Assembly (NCBI GenBank): GCA_021442155.1 | Contig: CM038232.1 | Location: 60,295,436-60,359,435, forward strand | From: Cymbidium sinense | Lineage: Eukaryota; Streptophyta; Magnoliopsida; Asparagales; Orchidaceae | DNA length: 64,000 bases | Direction: 5' to 3' | In this document: piece after piece, positions 22,807-32,669 of the stretch | How positions within the stretch are numbered: the stretch's first letter is position 1 | Layout of the letters: the number at the start of each line of letters is the position of its first letter | The notes under the pieces: generated by a model | Databases searched by the model: none | The model's input: the letters and a program-made list of their open reading frames with translations, nothing else | Told to the model about the DNA's origin: nothing | Translations under genes and position numbers: made by a program

Positions 22807-24730
22807 TTTTGATGTGCAATGGTCAAGTTAGGAAGAAAGTGCGGGGGCTCACATCCTCCTGAACAAAGGACCACTGGGGTGATCGGTTGCTTGCATAATA
22901 AATCAAACCCAAACTAAGGCGATTAATTGAGCGAATGCCACTGTAGACTCACATCGACTCAAGGACAGTCAGAATTAATTTAATTTGGGATGGACCCTAT
23001 CGGTGTGCGATGGATCTACTAAGAAGGGGCTAATATCAGTCTAGACATGTCTTAAGTTTATAAATCCAAAGGGATAGTTTCCGGCAATGGGGTAAGGCTA
23101 ACCAACCAGAAGGGTGCCTTTCAGTGTGCAATGGTCAAGTTAGGAAGAAAGTGCAAGGACTCACATCTTCCTACACAAGGAACCACTGGGGTGATCAATT
23201 GCTTGCACAATAAATTGAACCTAACCTAAAGCTATCTATCGGTGTGCAACAGTCATGCTGGAAAGAATGCATAATAGACTTATATCTTTCAAAGTAAAGA
23301 AGACCACCAGGGTGACTTGTTGGTGGCACAATAAGTTGAACCTGACCTAAGGGTGGCTACTGAGAGAGTGTAAACTCGGAGACTTATCTCAACTCAAAAG
23401 TAGTCAGGAGATTCCTATAAGGAGTTTTGCTGACACTGCCCTAAAGTTAGGATGCCTGCTTGGGAAAGGGGCCACTAGGGGCTTGAATTCCTAATCAACA
23501 AGCGAAGAAATATTTTGTTTGTTTGTTATCATGGACCCTATTGGTGTGTGAGAGACCACACAGAGAAGGAGCTTATATCAGCCTAGTCCTATCTCAAACT
23601 TACTGCACCAAGGGAGAATCTGCATATTCGCAAGACAAATAATCCAACCACAGGGGTGGCTACTAGGAAAGGCGGGCTGTCCAATCCAAAAGTAACCCGG
23701 GTAGTGTCTAGATGGGGTCGCTAATGACGTGATCCAAATAGAGTGCCCACAGGGGAGGTGCTGCTTGGGGCGTTATCTAAAATCCTGTAAAAGAAAGTTT
23801 GTAGGTATACGGTGGCAAACTCAAGGAGAAAGCATAGGGACACACATCTTCCAAGAGTAGTGTATCCACCAGGTGGGTCACCATCAACATGGAAATAACT
23901 TACCAACCTAAGGTGCCCATCAATTTTCAACAATCAGCCTAGAGAAAAGGCATGTAGACTTATGTCTCTCTAAAGCAGAACTAATCATTGGGATGGTCTG
24001 TCTTTGGCTCAATAGGGGTTATTCGACCTAGGGAGACTACTAAACAATGAGTCATGTGTAAGAAGTAAACCCTAGCTTGAAGTAGTCAGGAGGAAAGGAG
24101 CCACTGGGGATGTATCTTAAGCCTCAAATATACTTGACCTAGTCAGTGCATGATGGCTAGTCCAAAAATAAAGCATGTAGGCTTACATCCTCTTAAACAA
24201 AGTTAACATAGGGTAGCTTATCAACTATGTAGTAAGGCCTAACAAACTAATAAGGTGCTCATTGGTTTGTAATGGTCAAGTTAGAAAGAAAGCACGGGGA
24301 CTCACATCTACCAAACAACAGACCATTGGGGTGACACACTAATAAGGTAGCATATCAGTTTGACCTAGAGCAGCTAATGAGTGAGTGCCACAAGGGCTTC
24401 CTCCCATATTAAATAGCTCAAGACAAAAAATATGTGTTTATTTGTGTTGTGAAAAATGGAATAGGATGACACTTTGGCTCTCTTATACCTACCTTAAACA
24501 TGTAGAAGAATGGATGAAATGGCGCCGCAGGGGCAATTATGACTCCACCAAGAAAGGATGCTGCTTGGGTTATCTTACACCTAACCTAGTTATGATAGTG
24601 TGCCTCTTGGCTTCTCTTAAACCTAACTAAGTAGCATTGGAGGATCGTTTGTAGTTTGTTTATGTTGTGGAGGTATAGGATGCCGCTCGGGTTCTCTTAC
24701 ACTTACCCTAAACACGTTGTGGCGTATTCG
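22807..24730 (-). repeat. Degenerate tandem repeats, probable 3' untranslated region of the Tat element
   Basis: A motif of about 100 bp, beginning GGTGTGCAATGGTCAAG, then AAGAAAGTGC, CTCACATC, ACCACTGGGGTGA and ending ATAAATTGAACCTAACC, recurs at about 22812, 23130, 23238, 23809, 23915, 24145 and 24259. A second motif (GGACCCTATTGGTGTG... GGGCTAATATCAG) occurs near 22993 and 23531. The copies lie between the Tat integrase and the copia insertion. Tandem repeats in the 3' untranslated region are known from Tat/Ogre elements, where they can seed satellites. No frame is coding; a plus-strand open stretch at 24385-24630 is accidental. Confidence 0.7.
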
Positions 24731-24829
24731 CAAGCAAAAGATATTTATAACACATATGAGATGAAATTTGATATGAAAAGAAATTTATTGATGATTATTT
24801 TCAAACAAGATTTATGGATAGTATTTCTT

Positions 24830-25965
24830 TAGGTAGAGCCCATTGATTGGAAGAATAGGGAACTCTCCCTCACAATTTATAAGCTGATAAGATTCTCCTT
24901 GGTAGGCCTTCTCTATAGAAAAGGCCTTCCCAAGTAGGTTCAAACTTGTCTCCCATCTTTTGATGAGTAACATTTGGTCTCCTTAGAACTAAAACAAGCT
25001 TTTCTACTTGAAAAGCTCAAGGACGACCAACTTGTTGTGAGCTGGAATCATTTTAGCTTTGTACCACTCGAGGTTCGGGAATGCCTAGAGACGTCTCTCC
25101 TCTAAACCTTTGAGCTCTTCTAACTACAACTTGGAATTCTGCTCTATAGTAATCATGCTACCCACAGCTATCCTTAATGATGGGAGTTGGACTTCTAATG
25201 GTAGAACATCTTCGAACCCATACACTAAGGAGAATGGGGTAGATTGAGTTGGAGTTTTGTATGTGATACAATAAGCCCACAAGGCTTCAACTAACTACTC
25301 ATGCCATTGTCTCTTATTATCGTTGAGTGTCTTCATTAATATTTGAATGAGAGTTTTGTTGAAAGTTTTCATTAGACCATTTTTCCTGAGTAGATGGTGG
25401 AATATCTCTAATCTATGATGTGTCTTTGGGCAAAGCTATTGATTTTAGTTCTCTTGAATGTAGTACCATTATCAGATATAATTCATCGAGGCACACTAAA
25501 CCTATATACGATATGACTCTTGAAAAATTGGAGCACATGCTGAGTTGTGACCTCTCTAAGTGGGATTGCCTCCACCCACTTGGAAAAGTAGTCGGTGGCA
25601 AATAAAATGAACTAGTGAACCTTGGAAGAAGGAGGATCAACCAAACCCACTATGTTTAAACCAAATCACATGAGGCCAAAAGATGTAGAATATTGGGTGG
25701 TTGATGTAACACATGTACTTGACATTGGTGGCATCCAGCTATGTCCATGCGGTGATCATCAAGGCCAGTATCTAGTCTTTTGATCTTAGCTTTCATCATG
25801 AATCAATTATAACTTTAATCATATTCACATATAACTTAAAAAATCAACCTAAGTCAAACCTAATCTAACTTTTACTTCAAATATTCAAATGAATGTAAGT
25901 CGCCTACAAGAGCGTAGGAAAGGGCACTCTGCTTTACCTGATGTGCTAGTGATTTCTCTTGAGGT
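24830..25965 (-). pseudogene. Tat integrase, broken
   Basis: The N-terminal zinc-binding part appears as GCHQCQVH near 25740-25717. It is followed by a FATDYFSKWVEAIP-like catalytic segment near 25600-25560 and VPR-IISDNGTTFKRT near 25490-25445 (second aspartate). Then come HEW-like and TPTQSTPFSLVYGFEDVLPL text near 25262-25203, and a C-terminal WETSLNLLGKAFSIEKAYQG segment near 24950-24890 equivalent to the KF-NWEGPY region. Stops interrupt each block. Integrase would insert the element into chromosomal DNA. The order, directly after two RNase H modules, is that of Ty3/gypsy. Confidence 0.82.
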
Positions 25966-26099
25966 AGTTTGGCAGTATGTAGATAATCCATGAATGGTTG
26001 CCTCTAATCTAACTCATCATCCTTTTTGGCAATGGTAACCTCCCCTTCAAGAGAGAATCTCTTGATGAGTTCAGCATCAACAAGGGATAAGACTTATCT

Positions 26100-26560
26100 A
26101 TTTTGGACCCTTATTAGAATGGACTCATCTTCCGGACATACCAACTCTTTAGCAAGCTTGGCTAATGCATCTACTACTGCATTCTCTCCTTGAGGAATCT
26201 TGTAGATGGTAACTTCTGTGATTTGGGCCAACAACTCCATAGTCTACTTGTGGTAATAATGGAGCTTATGCTTTAGAACTTTGTAGAACCCAACGATTTG
26301 GTTAATGACGAGCAAAGAATCCCTGAAGATGTTGATACTCCAAATGCATAGTGTAATGACTAACTCCAGACTAGCAATCAAAGCCTCATATTCAGCCTCA
26401 TTATTAGTGCATGGGTTGGACAGATGATTTGAGAATCTCATTACATCGTGGTCTGGAGTTAGGAGAAATATTCCTACCCCTACCTTTCATGGAAGAGTAA
26501 ATCATGGTTCTTCTCCTTTTGGGAAGGAAGCCGCAATATCAAAATACATCTCCTAGTGGT
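26100..26560 (-). pseudogene. Second (archaeal-like) RNase H of the Tat element
   Basis: The open piece 26441-26244 reads NHLSNPCTNNEAEYEALIAS, then INIFRDSLLVINQIVG, with continuation VTIYKIPQGENAVVDALAKL near 26217-26157. NNEAEYEAL supplies the conserved glutamate and FRDS the aspartate of the extra RNase H carried by the Tat lineage, located between the first RNase H and integrase. A TNNEAEYEALI tract here is diagnostic. Broken by several stops. Confidence 0.88.
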
Positions 26561-26679
26561 GAATGCTAGTGTCCCCTAAGTTCATGATTTGTTCATTGGG
26601 GAGGCCTTCACTAAGTGAGGAATCAATAAGAAGTGGGTGTCCTGCTAAGAAACACTTTATCTTTTCACACAGAGGGGTA

Positions 26680-26995
26680 TGTGATATGTCAAACATGAAA
26701 ATCATGGACCAATGTGCCAATCATCTAGATAGCATCAGCTGTGTCATGAGATATTATAGTGGATTGATCCTGGAGATTAGATTCACTTTATGAGATAGCA
26801 TGTAGTGTCGTAGCTTTTGGGATGCAAAGATTAAAGCTAGGAGGTGCTTTTTATTAGGTGTGTAGTTTTCCTCAATAGGGATTAGACGATGACTGAGGTA
26901 ATAGAGAGCATTTTATTTACCTTCACTGTTGGCTTGAGCCAATAAAGCACTAAGCGAGTCATCTAAAGTAGTAGTGTGTGAGGATCAAGCTTGCG
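26680..26995 (-). pseudogene. First (reverse-transcriptase-linked) RNase H of the Tat element
   Basis: The minus strand reads DDSLSALLAQANSEGK, NALYYLSHRLIPIEENYTPN, KHLLALIFASQKLRHYM and NLISRINPL before decaying. This is the RNase H that follows reverse transcriptase in Ty3/gypsy polyproteins. The frame carries isolated stops. It directly continues the reverse transcriptase on its right. Confidence 0.85.
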
Positions 26996-26999
26996 GGAT

Positions 27000-27990
27000 A
27001 GGTCTAGAATGGGTGGTGTCATCGGTGGTGTTTAATCTTCACTTATCATCCCACTTGAACTTGGCATCCTTTTTGATAAGTGCTAAGAATGGTTGGCATC
27101 TTCTTGATAGGTTGGATATTAAGTGTCTTAGATATGCCAACTGCCCTTGGAATGATCTGAGTTGAGTTAGACTTTTAAGGGGTGGCATTTTTAAGATGGC
27201 CTTGATCTTCTTTAAATCGATCTCTACTCCCTAGTGTCGGACAGCAAACCAAAGGAATTTTCCTGAAGCAAATTTGAATGCACACTTCAAGAGATTCATT
27301 TTTGAGGTTAAATTATCTTAACTGTTTGAAAACTACTCCTAAGTTAAAGATATGGTTATCCTTTTATTTGTTTTTGATTATTAAATCATCAACATAGCAT
27401 TCAAACTGATAGTGAATGAGTTCATTGAAGATCCGAGTCATGGCCCACTGTTATGTAGCACTGACATTTTTAAGTCCAAAAGGCATGACCTTATAATAAT
27501 AGATTTTGATCGAGGTTCAAAAAGTAGTGTTTCATTCATCCTTGGGGGCTATCTTGATTTGGTTGTAGCTAGATGACCCATCCATAAAGAGAATACTGCA
27601 TGAGATGAGGCGATGTCCACCATTAATTTAGGTAGAAAGTGAAAATTCATCCTTAGGACATATTTAAATCCTAAAGTCGGCCTATGTATTTGGCCATTCT
27701 TTTTCTTAATTGGGATGACACTGGAAAACTAGGTAGGATATTTTTCTTCCCTAATAAAGCCAGCATCGATCAGTTTCTTGATTTTAGAAATGACATGTTG
27801 TTCAATGTCTAATCGCATGCATCTAGGAGATAAACTGGCCATTTCTTCGTAACTCCATGAGAAGTAGTCCTTAAACTCAGCTAATAACCTAATCAAGTCA
27901 TTAGTTTCTTCTTCATTCAACAAGGAACTGATGTTTGTAGGGCGTGAATCTTCTTTTATTCCTAAGTTGATCACTTTAAGTTCATCGATG
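27000..27990 (-). pseudogene. Tat reverse transcriptase, broken
   Basis: The open piece 27974-27729 reads MINLGIKEDSRPTNISSLLN, LLAEFKDYFSWSYEEM and KKLIDAGFIREEKYPT; this is the N-terminal start of Tat polymerase, including DYFAWSYEDM and GFIREVKYP-like boxes. Downstream the catalytic box reads YVDDLIIKNK at 27396-27367, preceded by FE-type text for FGL-AG. The palm region is present through about 27000. Single stops and frame slips disable it. Confidence 0.88.
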
Positions 27991-27999
27991 GTTAATCTG

Positions 28000-28635
28000 A
28001 TCTCTTCTTCGAACTCTGGCAGTGCCTCTTTGACTTCAAGCTCATTTGGGTCATCTAAACTTTCTAAACATACCTCCTTATAAGAGTTAGCATGATTTGA
28101 GAAGAACTATCAGACCTGAAATGAGTGGTCATGATTAGGCAATGGTTGTTGTCATCGACTGGATCCACTATGTTGAATCCTAGTCCCAGTCTTGATTAAG
28201 AATATTTGCTTTGGTTCTCCTATAACATTTCAAAGTAATCTGACCTATTTTTAGACCAAGTATGTGGGATTAATCAATTCTTTGCTAAGTTAAGAACACA
28301 AGGCAAATATCAATCAAAAGGAAATTGTATTAAATCTTTATATGAATCATCCTTAAGTTCATTAGCCAGAACCTTCTTGATGAAGACCAAAAATTAAACT
28401 TCTTTAAGAGATTCTTAAAGATCTTCCTGACTACCTCCCTCTTGAATGAATATGGTTTATTCAATTTGTCAACAAGAGTAGGTAAATGATAGCTAACTAA
28501 CAGTGGATATGAATACTATTGTTGATGGTGCTAATGAGGATCTTGTGAGGAGGTGGAGGCCATTGTGGAAGCGAGGTGGCGATAAATGGTAAGGAGGTGG
28601 TGTGGAGGTTAGAGGAGACTTGAGCAGGCTATCGA
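28000..28635 (-). other. Tat gag-pol junction, protease not recognised
   Basis: This interval should hold the aspartic protease of the Tat element. I could not identify a D-S/T-G box or other protease motif in any minus-strand frame. It may be deleted or too decayed. Confidence 0.4.
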
Positions 28636-28639
28636 ACCC

Positions 28640-30292
28640 CGCTACTTCCCTTTATCGGTGTGGCCACTAGCTTCTCAAATTTCTTCTGACGGGCTTGTTG
28701 ATCTTGGAAAGGTAACAGTTTGATCTCCCCTTGTAGACTATCTGCCTTATTGATTAATTTCTCAAATGTCTTAATAGTAAACCCTTTAAGCATAAAGGCG
28801 ACCGGCCATGAATATTCTTGAGTAGAATTTCAATGGCATGATATTCAGATAGCTATGATTCACATTTTATACTTAAATTGTGCCATCTAAGAATGTAATC
28901 AATAAGGGACACACCGGGGTGTTGTTGAGCTATAATAAGATCGCCCACATTTACCCTTTGCTGAGCTCTAGTAAATCTTTTAATAAAGAGCTGCTCCAAC
29001 TCAACAAATATCTTCACTGAACCATTGGGTAGTTCAGCATACTAATCAAATGTGATGCATATCAAGCTACTGATGAAGAGGTAAAATAAGAGTGCATCAC
29101 TATCACTAGCATTACAATGCAGCCGGGGGTTCCCACTGCCATCAAAGATTTTGAAGCAAGGAGGTACAAAACCCTTAGGATATTGAACAACATCAAATTC
29201 CTCCAAGTATGGTCTACCCTTTGGAATAGATGAGCCACCTCAGGTTTGTGCCAATGCATCCTTGACCTACTGCTCCACCAACTATTTGATATCTTTCTCT
29301 TGCATGGAGGTGTTGTCCACCACCTTCCTATGCAAGCTACCACTATCGATATCCTGGAGAAGTGCTCTTGGACTGATCTAGGACATGCACTAACTCAGGA
29401 TGGTCTATCTTTATTGGTATATGTTGTGGACTAAGGCCTGATTTTGAAGTGCATGGAGGGCTGCTAACAAGTCTTCCATCCTCTTCTCCATCTAGTTAAT
29501 CTGATCATCCTTTTATTTAAGTTACTCATGGATGTGTTGGATTGAATGGATGACATCATCTTTATCAATCACAACACCTTCCTGACTATGTTGATCTCTC
29601 TGAAGGGAGCTCCTAGTGTCGATCATGTGGACTCCGGTTGAATCCTCAAGAAGGTCATCCTCATAGGGATCAAATGCTACCCGCTCATCCTCAAAATCTA
29701 TGCAATCGTTGCCTAAGAGTTCCCTCTTCTTAGCAAAGTAAGCGAGTACGGTCTCATCTAAGGAATGATCTAATTATGCTGGCACAAATACCGGGGATGG
29801 TGGATTGTGCTCCTTGGAAAATACATAACACTTCTTATACTTTCAGTCTTGCTAGAAGAGTCATGCTAGATATGCTCATGACGCTATGGGTGGTGTCCCT
29901 AGGAGATCCATTATCATGGGAACTATAAAACTATCATCTTCCCCTCATTCGCCACTACTCGATGGTGGTGGCGGTGGTGCGACCATGCTGCTGGTCACCA
30001 CTCCACACACCATAGTGGTAGAGGGTTGAGCAAAACTCAATCTCACCTCAATATGGGGGGAATGGAGCGGGATCCTTGGCCATGAAATCACCAAATGGGT
30101 TGGTCTTTCCCTGGATGGTGGCTTCTGGATCTTGGCGAGAGTGGTGGACGCTAGGAGATGTACGGGTGATGGTGGATGATGAGGGAGGCGGTGAAACACC
30201 AAGCCCTCAGAAATCTCACTTGTAATCCTATCGAATGATCGGCCCGGGGAAGATGAAAATCCATTAGAGGATCCGGCTAGTGTACCTATCAT
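28640..30292 (-). pseudogene. gag: Tat gag, broken
   Basis: The first open piece starts at 30292 (MIGTLAGSSNGFSSSPGRSF) and runs 115 residues to 29945, rich in proline and serine; its start follows the leader, so this is the likely gag start. The capsid core lies at about 29200-28700 with GFVPPCFKIFDGSGNPRLHC, LPNGSVKIFVELEQLFIKRF, QQHPGVSLIDYI and a KIDPATFEKLINKADSL-like segment near 28790-28740. Related Tat gags have the same FDG...SW-L...F-QF...L-R pattern. Frames switch repeatedly; a long minus-strand open stretch at 29343-29062 is in the wrong frame for half of it. Confidence 0.75.
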
Positions 30293-30299
30293 TCCCTCA

Positions 30300-30900
30300 C
30301 ACTGAATATGTGCGCTCTCTCGTGGATTTGACCCCTAACACTCCTAGGGATCAATGATCACAAAATCAAATAAGGTTCTAGACTTTAAGCATCTGTATGC
30401 TCTACCAACCTAGAGTAGTACAGTCCTAAGCCTGGCATAGGGCCTCTTGTGTTCCCTATCCAGATCTCATGGTATCTTGGTGGAGAGAAGCTAATCCTTG
30501 ATCTTCCTCTCCATGATGGAGGGGTTGGGACTTGCGGTCAGCGAGAGACTTCTGGGAGAACCCTCCTCATCTGTGATGCGACAAGTTCTCAGTTGCTCGC
30601 TCACTTGGCTCTTGTAATTGTGTGTGGTATGAGTGAACAAGGTAGAGAATTACCTCGTAAGTAGAGGAGACTATCTTAGAAGCTATGATAGCCTTCCACT
30701 TCGAGGTAACCAAAGAGGAGGTAATAGCTCTTGTTGGAGAAATGGTGGGGAGACTTGATGACAGTCAAACTATCTCGAGTAGTGGGAACCCACCTTCCTC
30801 TTCAATGGAGGTACTTTCAGAATGGAGGGCATGATGGATGGGCTTACGACCACCTCATCCCACTACTTGGCGGTGGTCGCCCCTCATAAGTAACTCGTGC
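30300..30900 (-). other. Leader of the Tat element
   Basis: The stretch between the primer site and the gag start is non-coding on the element strand. It is richer in G and C than the surrounding DNA. Plus-strand open stretches at 30449-30664 and 30838-31056 have no family resemblance and are taken as accidental. Confidence 0.6.
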
Positions 30901-30929
30901 TCCCTCGAATCCCCGGCCGAAAAATACCA
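30901..30929 (-). other. tRNA-Asp-type primer-binding site of the Tat element
   Basis: On the element strand the site reads TGGTATTTTTCGGCCGGGG followed by ATTCGAG. It aligns with the complement of the tRNA-Asp 3' end (TGGCGCCGTTGCCGGGGATCGA), with C-to-T and G-to-A changes in the first part. It implies that the 5' LTR ends at about 30932. Confidence 0.75.
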
Positions 30930-30931
30930 GG

Positions 30932-31120
30932 TGGGTGGAGTCAGTCTCGGGGAGGCTTGCTTGATCCAAGGCCAAGTCCATCCCAAAGGGGAAAGTAATG
31001 AACGAAGCCATGTGTGTAATACAGAAGGCACCTCACTGTATGTCTACATGCATTGAAATGTAACATGAGTTGGGTTTCTGCTTTAATATTCATCCCAAGA
31101 GAGCCATAATAATTTGGAGT
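30932..31120 (-). repeat. Inner end of the Tat 5' LTR
   Basis: On the element strand the LTR would end ...CCACCCA at 30932, two bases before the primer site. Its far edge was not located and no second LTR copy exists in the window to define it. Confidence 0.5.
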
Positions 31121-32665
31121 TCTAAACCCACACTCTATAATTCAAACATGTTAAGTGGGCTTCAGTGGAGAGATTTTGATGTGATGAGGAGAGTCTTTAC
31201 CATTTGATTTTGATTTAAAACCCATACTCAACCAATTTAGGTGGGGTTCTTTGAGAGAGATTTTTTTTTTTGAGGTATTTGTATTTTTTGTGCATCTTGT
31301 TTGAAAATATTGATGATTTGAAAGAACCTCTACTTAGCAAATTTGGGTATGCTAAGAAGAGGTTGTGATGTAAATTTTTGTATTTGCTTATGATGTGCGA
31401 AATGTTGATTTAAAAATGGGGCTTCTTACTTAACAAATTTTATATGTCAAGTAGAAGCCACATGTGTTTGATTTATGTTTAAAAATGGGACTTTCACTTA
31501 ACAAATTTGGTATGTTAAATGAAAGCCAAATGTGATTGATGTATGTTTCGCTTTTCTTTGAAAATGGGACTCACTTAACAAATTTGGTAATATAAGTGAA
31601 AGTATAAGTGTGGTGTGATTTATGCTTTTCTTTTCTTTTGAAAATGGGACTCTCACTTAATAAATTCGGTATGTTAAATGAAAGTCCAAATGTAATTGAT
31701 TTATGTTTTGAGAATGGGACTCCCACTTAATAAATTTGATATGTTAAGTGGAGGTCCAAATGTAATTGATTTATGTTTTGAAAATTGGTCTCCCACTTAA
31801 CAAATTTGATATGTTAAGTGGAGGTCCAAATGTGAAATGATTTGTGTTTTGCTTTTGGGACTCCCACTTAACAAATTTTATGTGTTAAGTGGAGGTCAAT
31901 TGTGACATGGAAATGAGGCCCTCTCTTAACAAATTTGGTGTGTTAAGTGGGGAGCCAAATATGTCATGAAAATGAGATTCTCTCCTAACAAATTTGATAT
32001 ATTAAGTGAAATCAAATATGATTTATGAAAGTAAGACTCTTACTTAGCAAGTTTGACATGTTAAGTGAAAGTCAAATGTATCACGTAAATGAGATTCTCA
32101 CTTAACAATTTTAATATGTTAAGTGGGAATCAAATGTATATGAAAGTGAGATTCTCACTTAACAACTTTGATATGTTAAGTGTAATCAAATATGACATGA
32201 AAATAAGATCCTCACTTAACAATTTGATATGTCAAGTTAGAATAAAATGTAACATGAAAATAAGATTCTCACTTAACAACCTTGACATGTTTAGTCAGAA
32301 TCAAATGCATATGAAAATGAGATCTCACTTAACAAGTTTGACATGTTAAGTGGGAATTAAATGTTTTTGATGTGCTCTCTTTCTTTTTGGAAAGAAAGTG
32401 GAATTCTTTGTTTGAAAAATGTGGCATGTCAAATAAGATTCCAAAATAGAGGTGAAATTTATTTAACAAATGTTAAGTATGTTAAATAGATTTCAATGAT
32501 ATGTTTTGATGCCATGTATGTGTTTTCATGATTTTGAAAAAGAGAGAAACTTTCACTCTAGTATATGTGAAATATGTTGATGGAGTTTCAATTTTATGTT
32601 ATGATTTGAAAATAGGATGTTCATTCAACAAATTTGAGTATGTTGAATGAAGGTGGCTATTTTCA
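31120..32665. repeat. Array of about 20 hairpin repeats (TTAACA...TGTTAA units)
   Basis: Each unit contains an inverted repeat, typically CACTTAACA, a loop of about 9 nt, and TGTTAAGTG. Units are centred near 31345, 31440, 31510, 31588, 31667, 31737, 31805, 31878, 31937, 31995, 32055, 32112, 32168, 32225, 32284, 32340, 32410, 32480 and 32630, with two weaker ones near 31145 and 31215. Spacing is 68-80 bp in the first half and a regular 56-58 bp between 32040 and 32340. Stems extend to 14-16 bp and the two arms change together: ACTTAGCA/TGCTAAG, ACTTAACA/TGTTAAGT, ATTTAACA/TGTTAAAT, ATTCAACA/TGTTGAAT. A plus-strand open stretch at 32089-32349 reads through five units only because 57 is divisible by three. 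It lies where the 5' LTR of the Tat element would extend. Confidence 0.85.
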
Positions 32666-32669
32666 AAAA

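Larger units (their letters stand above)
22807..31000 (-). mobile_element. Tat-lineage Ty3/gypsy retrotransposon (3' end lost)
   Basis: On the minus strand the order is 5' LTR (from about 30932 rightwards), tRNA-Asp-type primer site, leader, gag, reverse transcriptase, two RNase H modules, integrase and a repeat-filled 3' untranslated region. Two RNase H modules and repeats after integrase point to the Tat lineage. The element is cut at 22806 by copia 1 and no 3' LTR is present in the window. The right edge of its 5' LTR was not found; it may extend through the hairpin array. All reading frames are broken. Confidence 0.85.

Noticed and set aside
24385..24630. An 81-codon plus-strand frame
   Set aside because: It runs through the degenerate 3' repeats of the Tat element and resembles no protein.
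30449..31056. Plus-strand frames of 71 and 72 codons
   Set aside because: They lie opposite the leader and LTR of the minus-strand Tat element and have no protein resemblance.
32089..32349. An 86-codon plus-strand frame with five similar peptide repeats
   Set aside because: It merely reads through five hairpin units whose 57-bp spacing is divisible by three. Units outside this stretch have other spacings and stops, so a repeat protein is not supported.
31120..32665. A CRISPR-like array of regularly spaced repeats
   Set aside because: The setting is a plant genome with retrotransposons. The repeats vary, the spacers are related to one another, and no cas-like gene is present.
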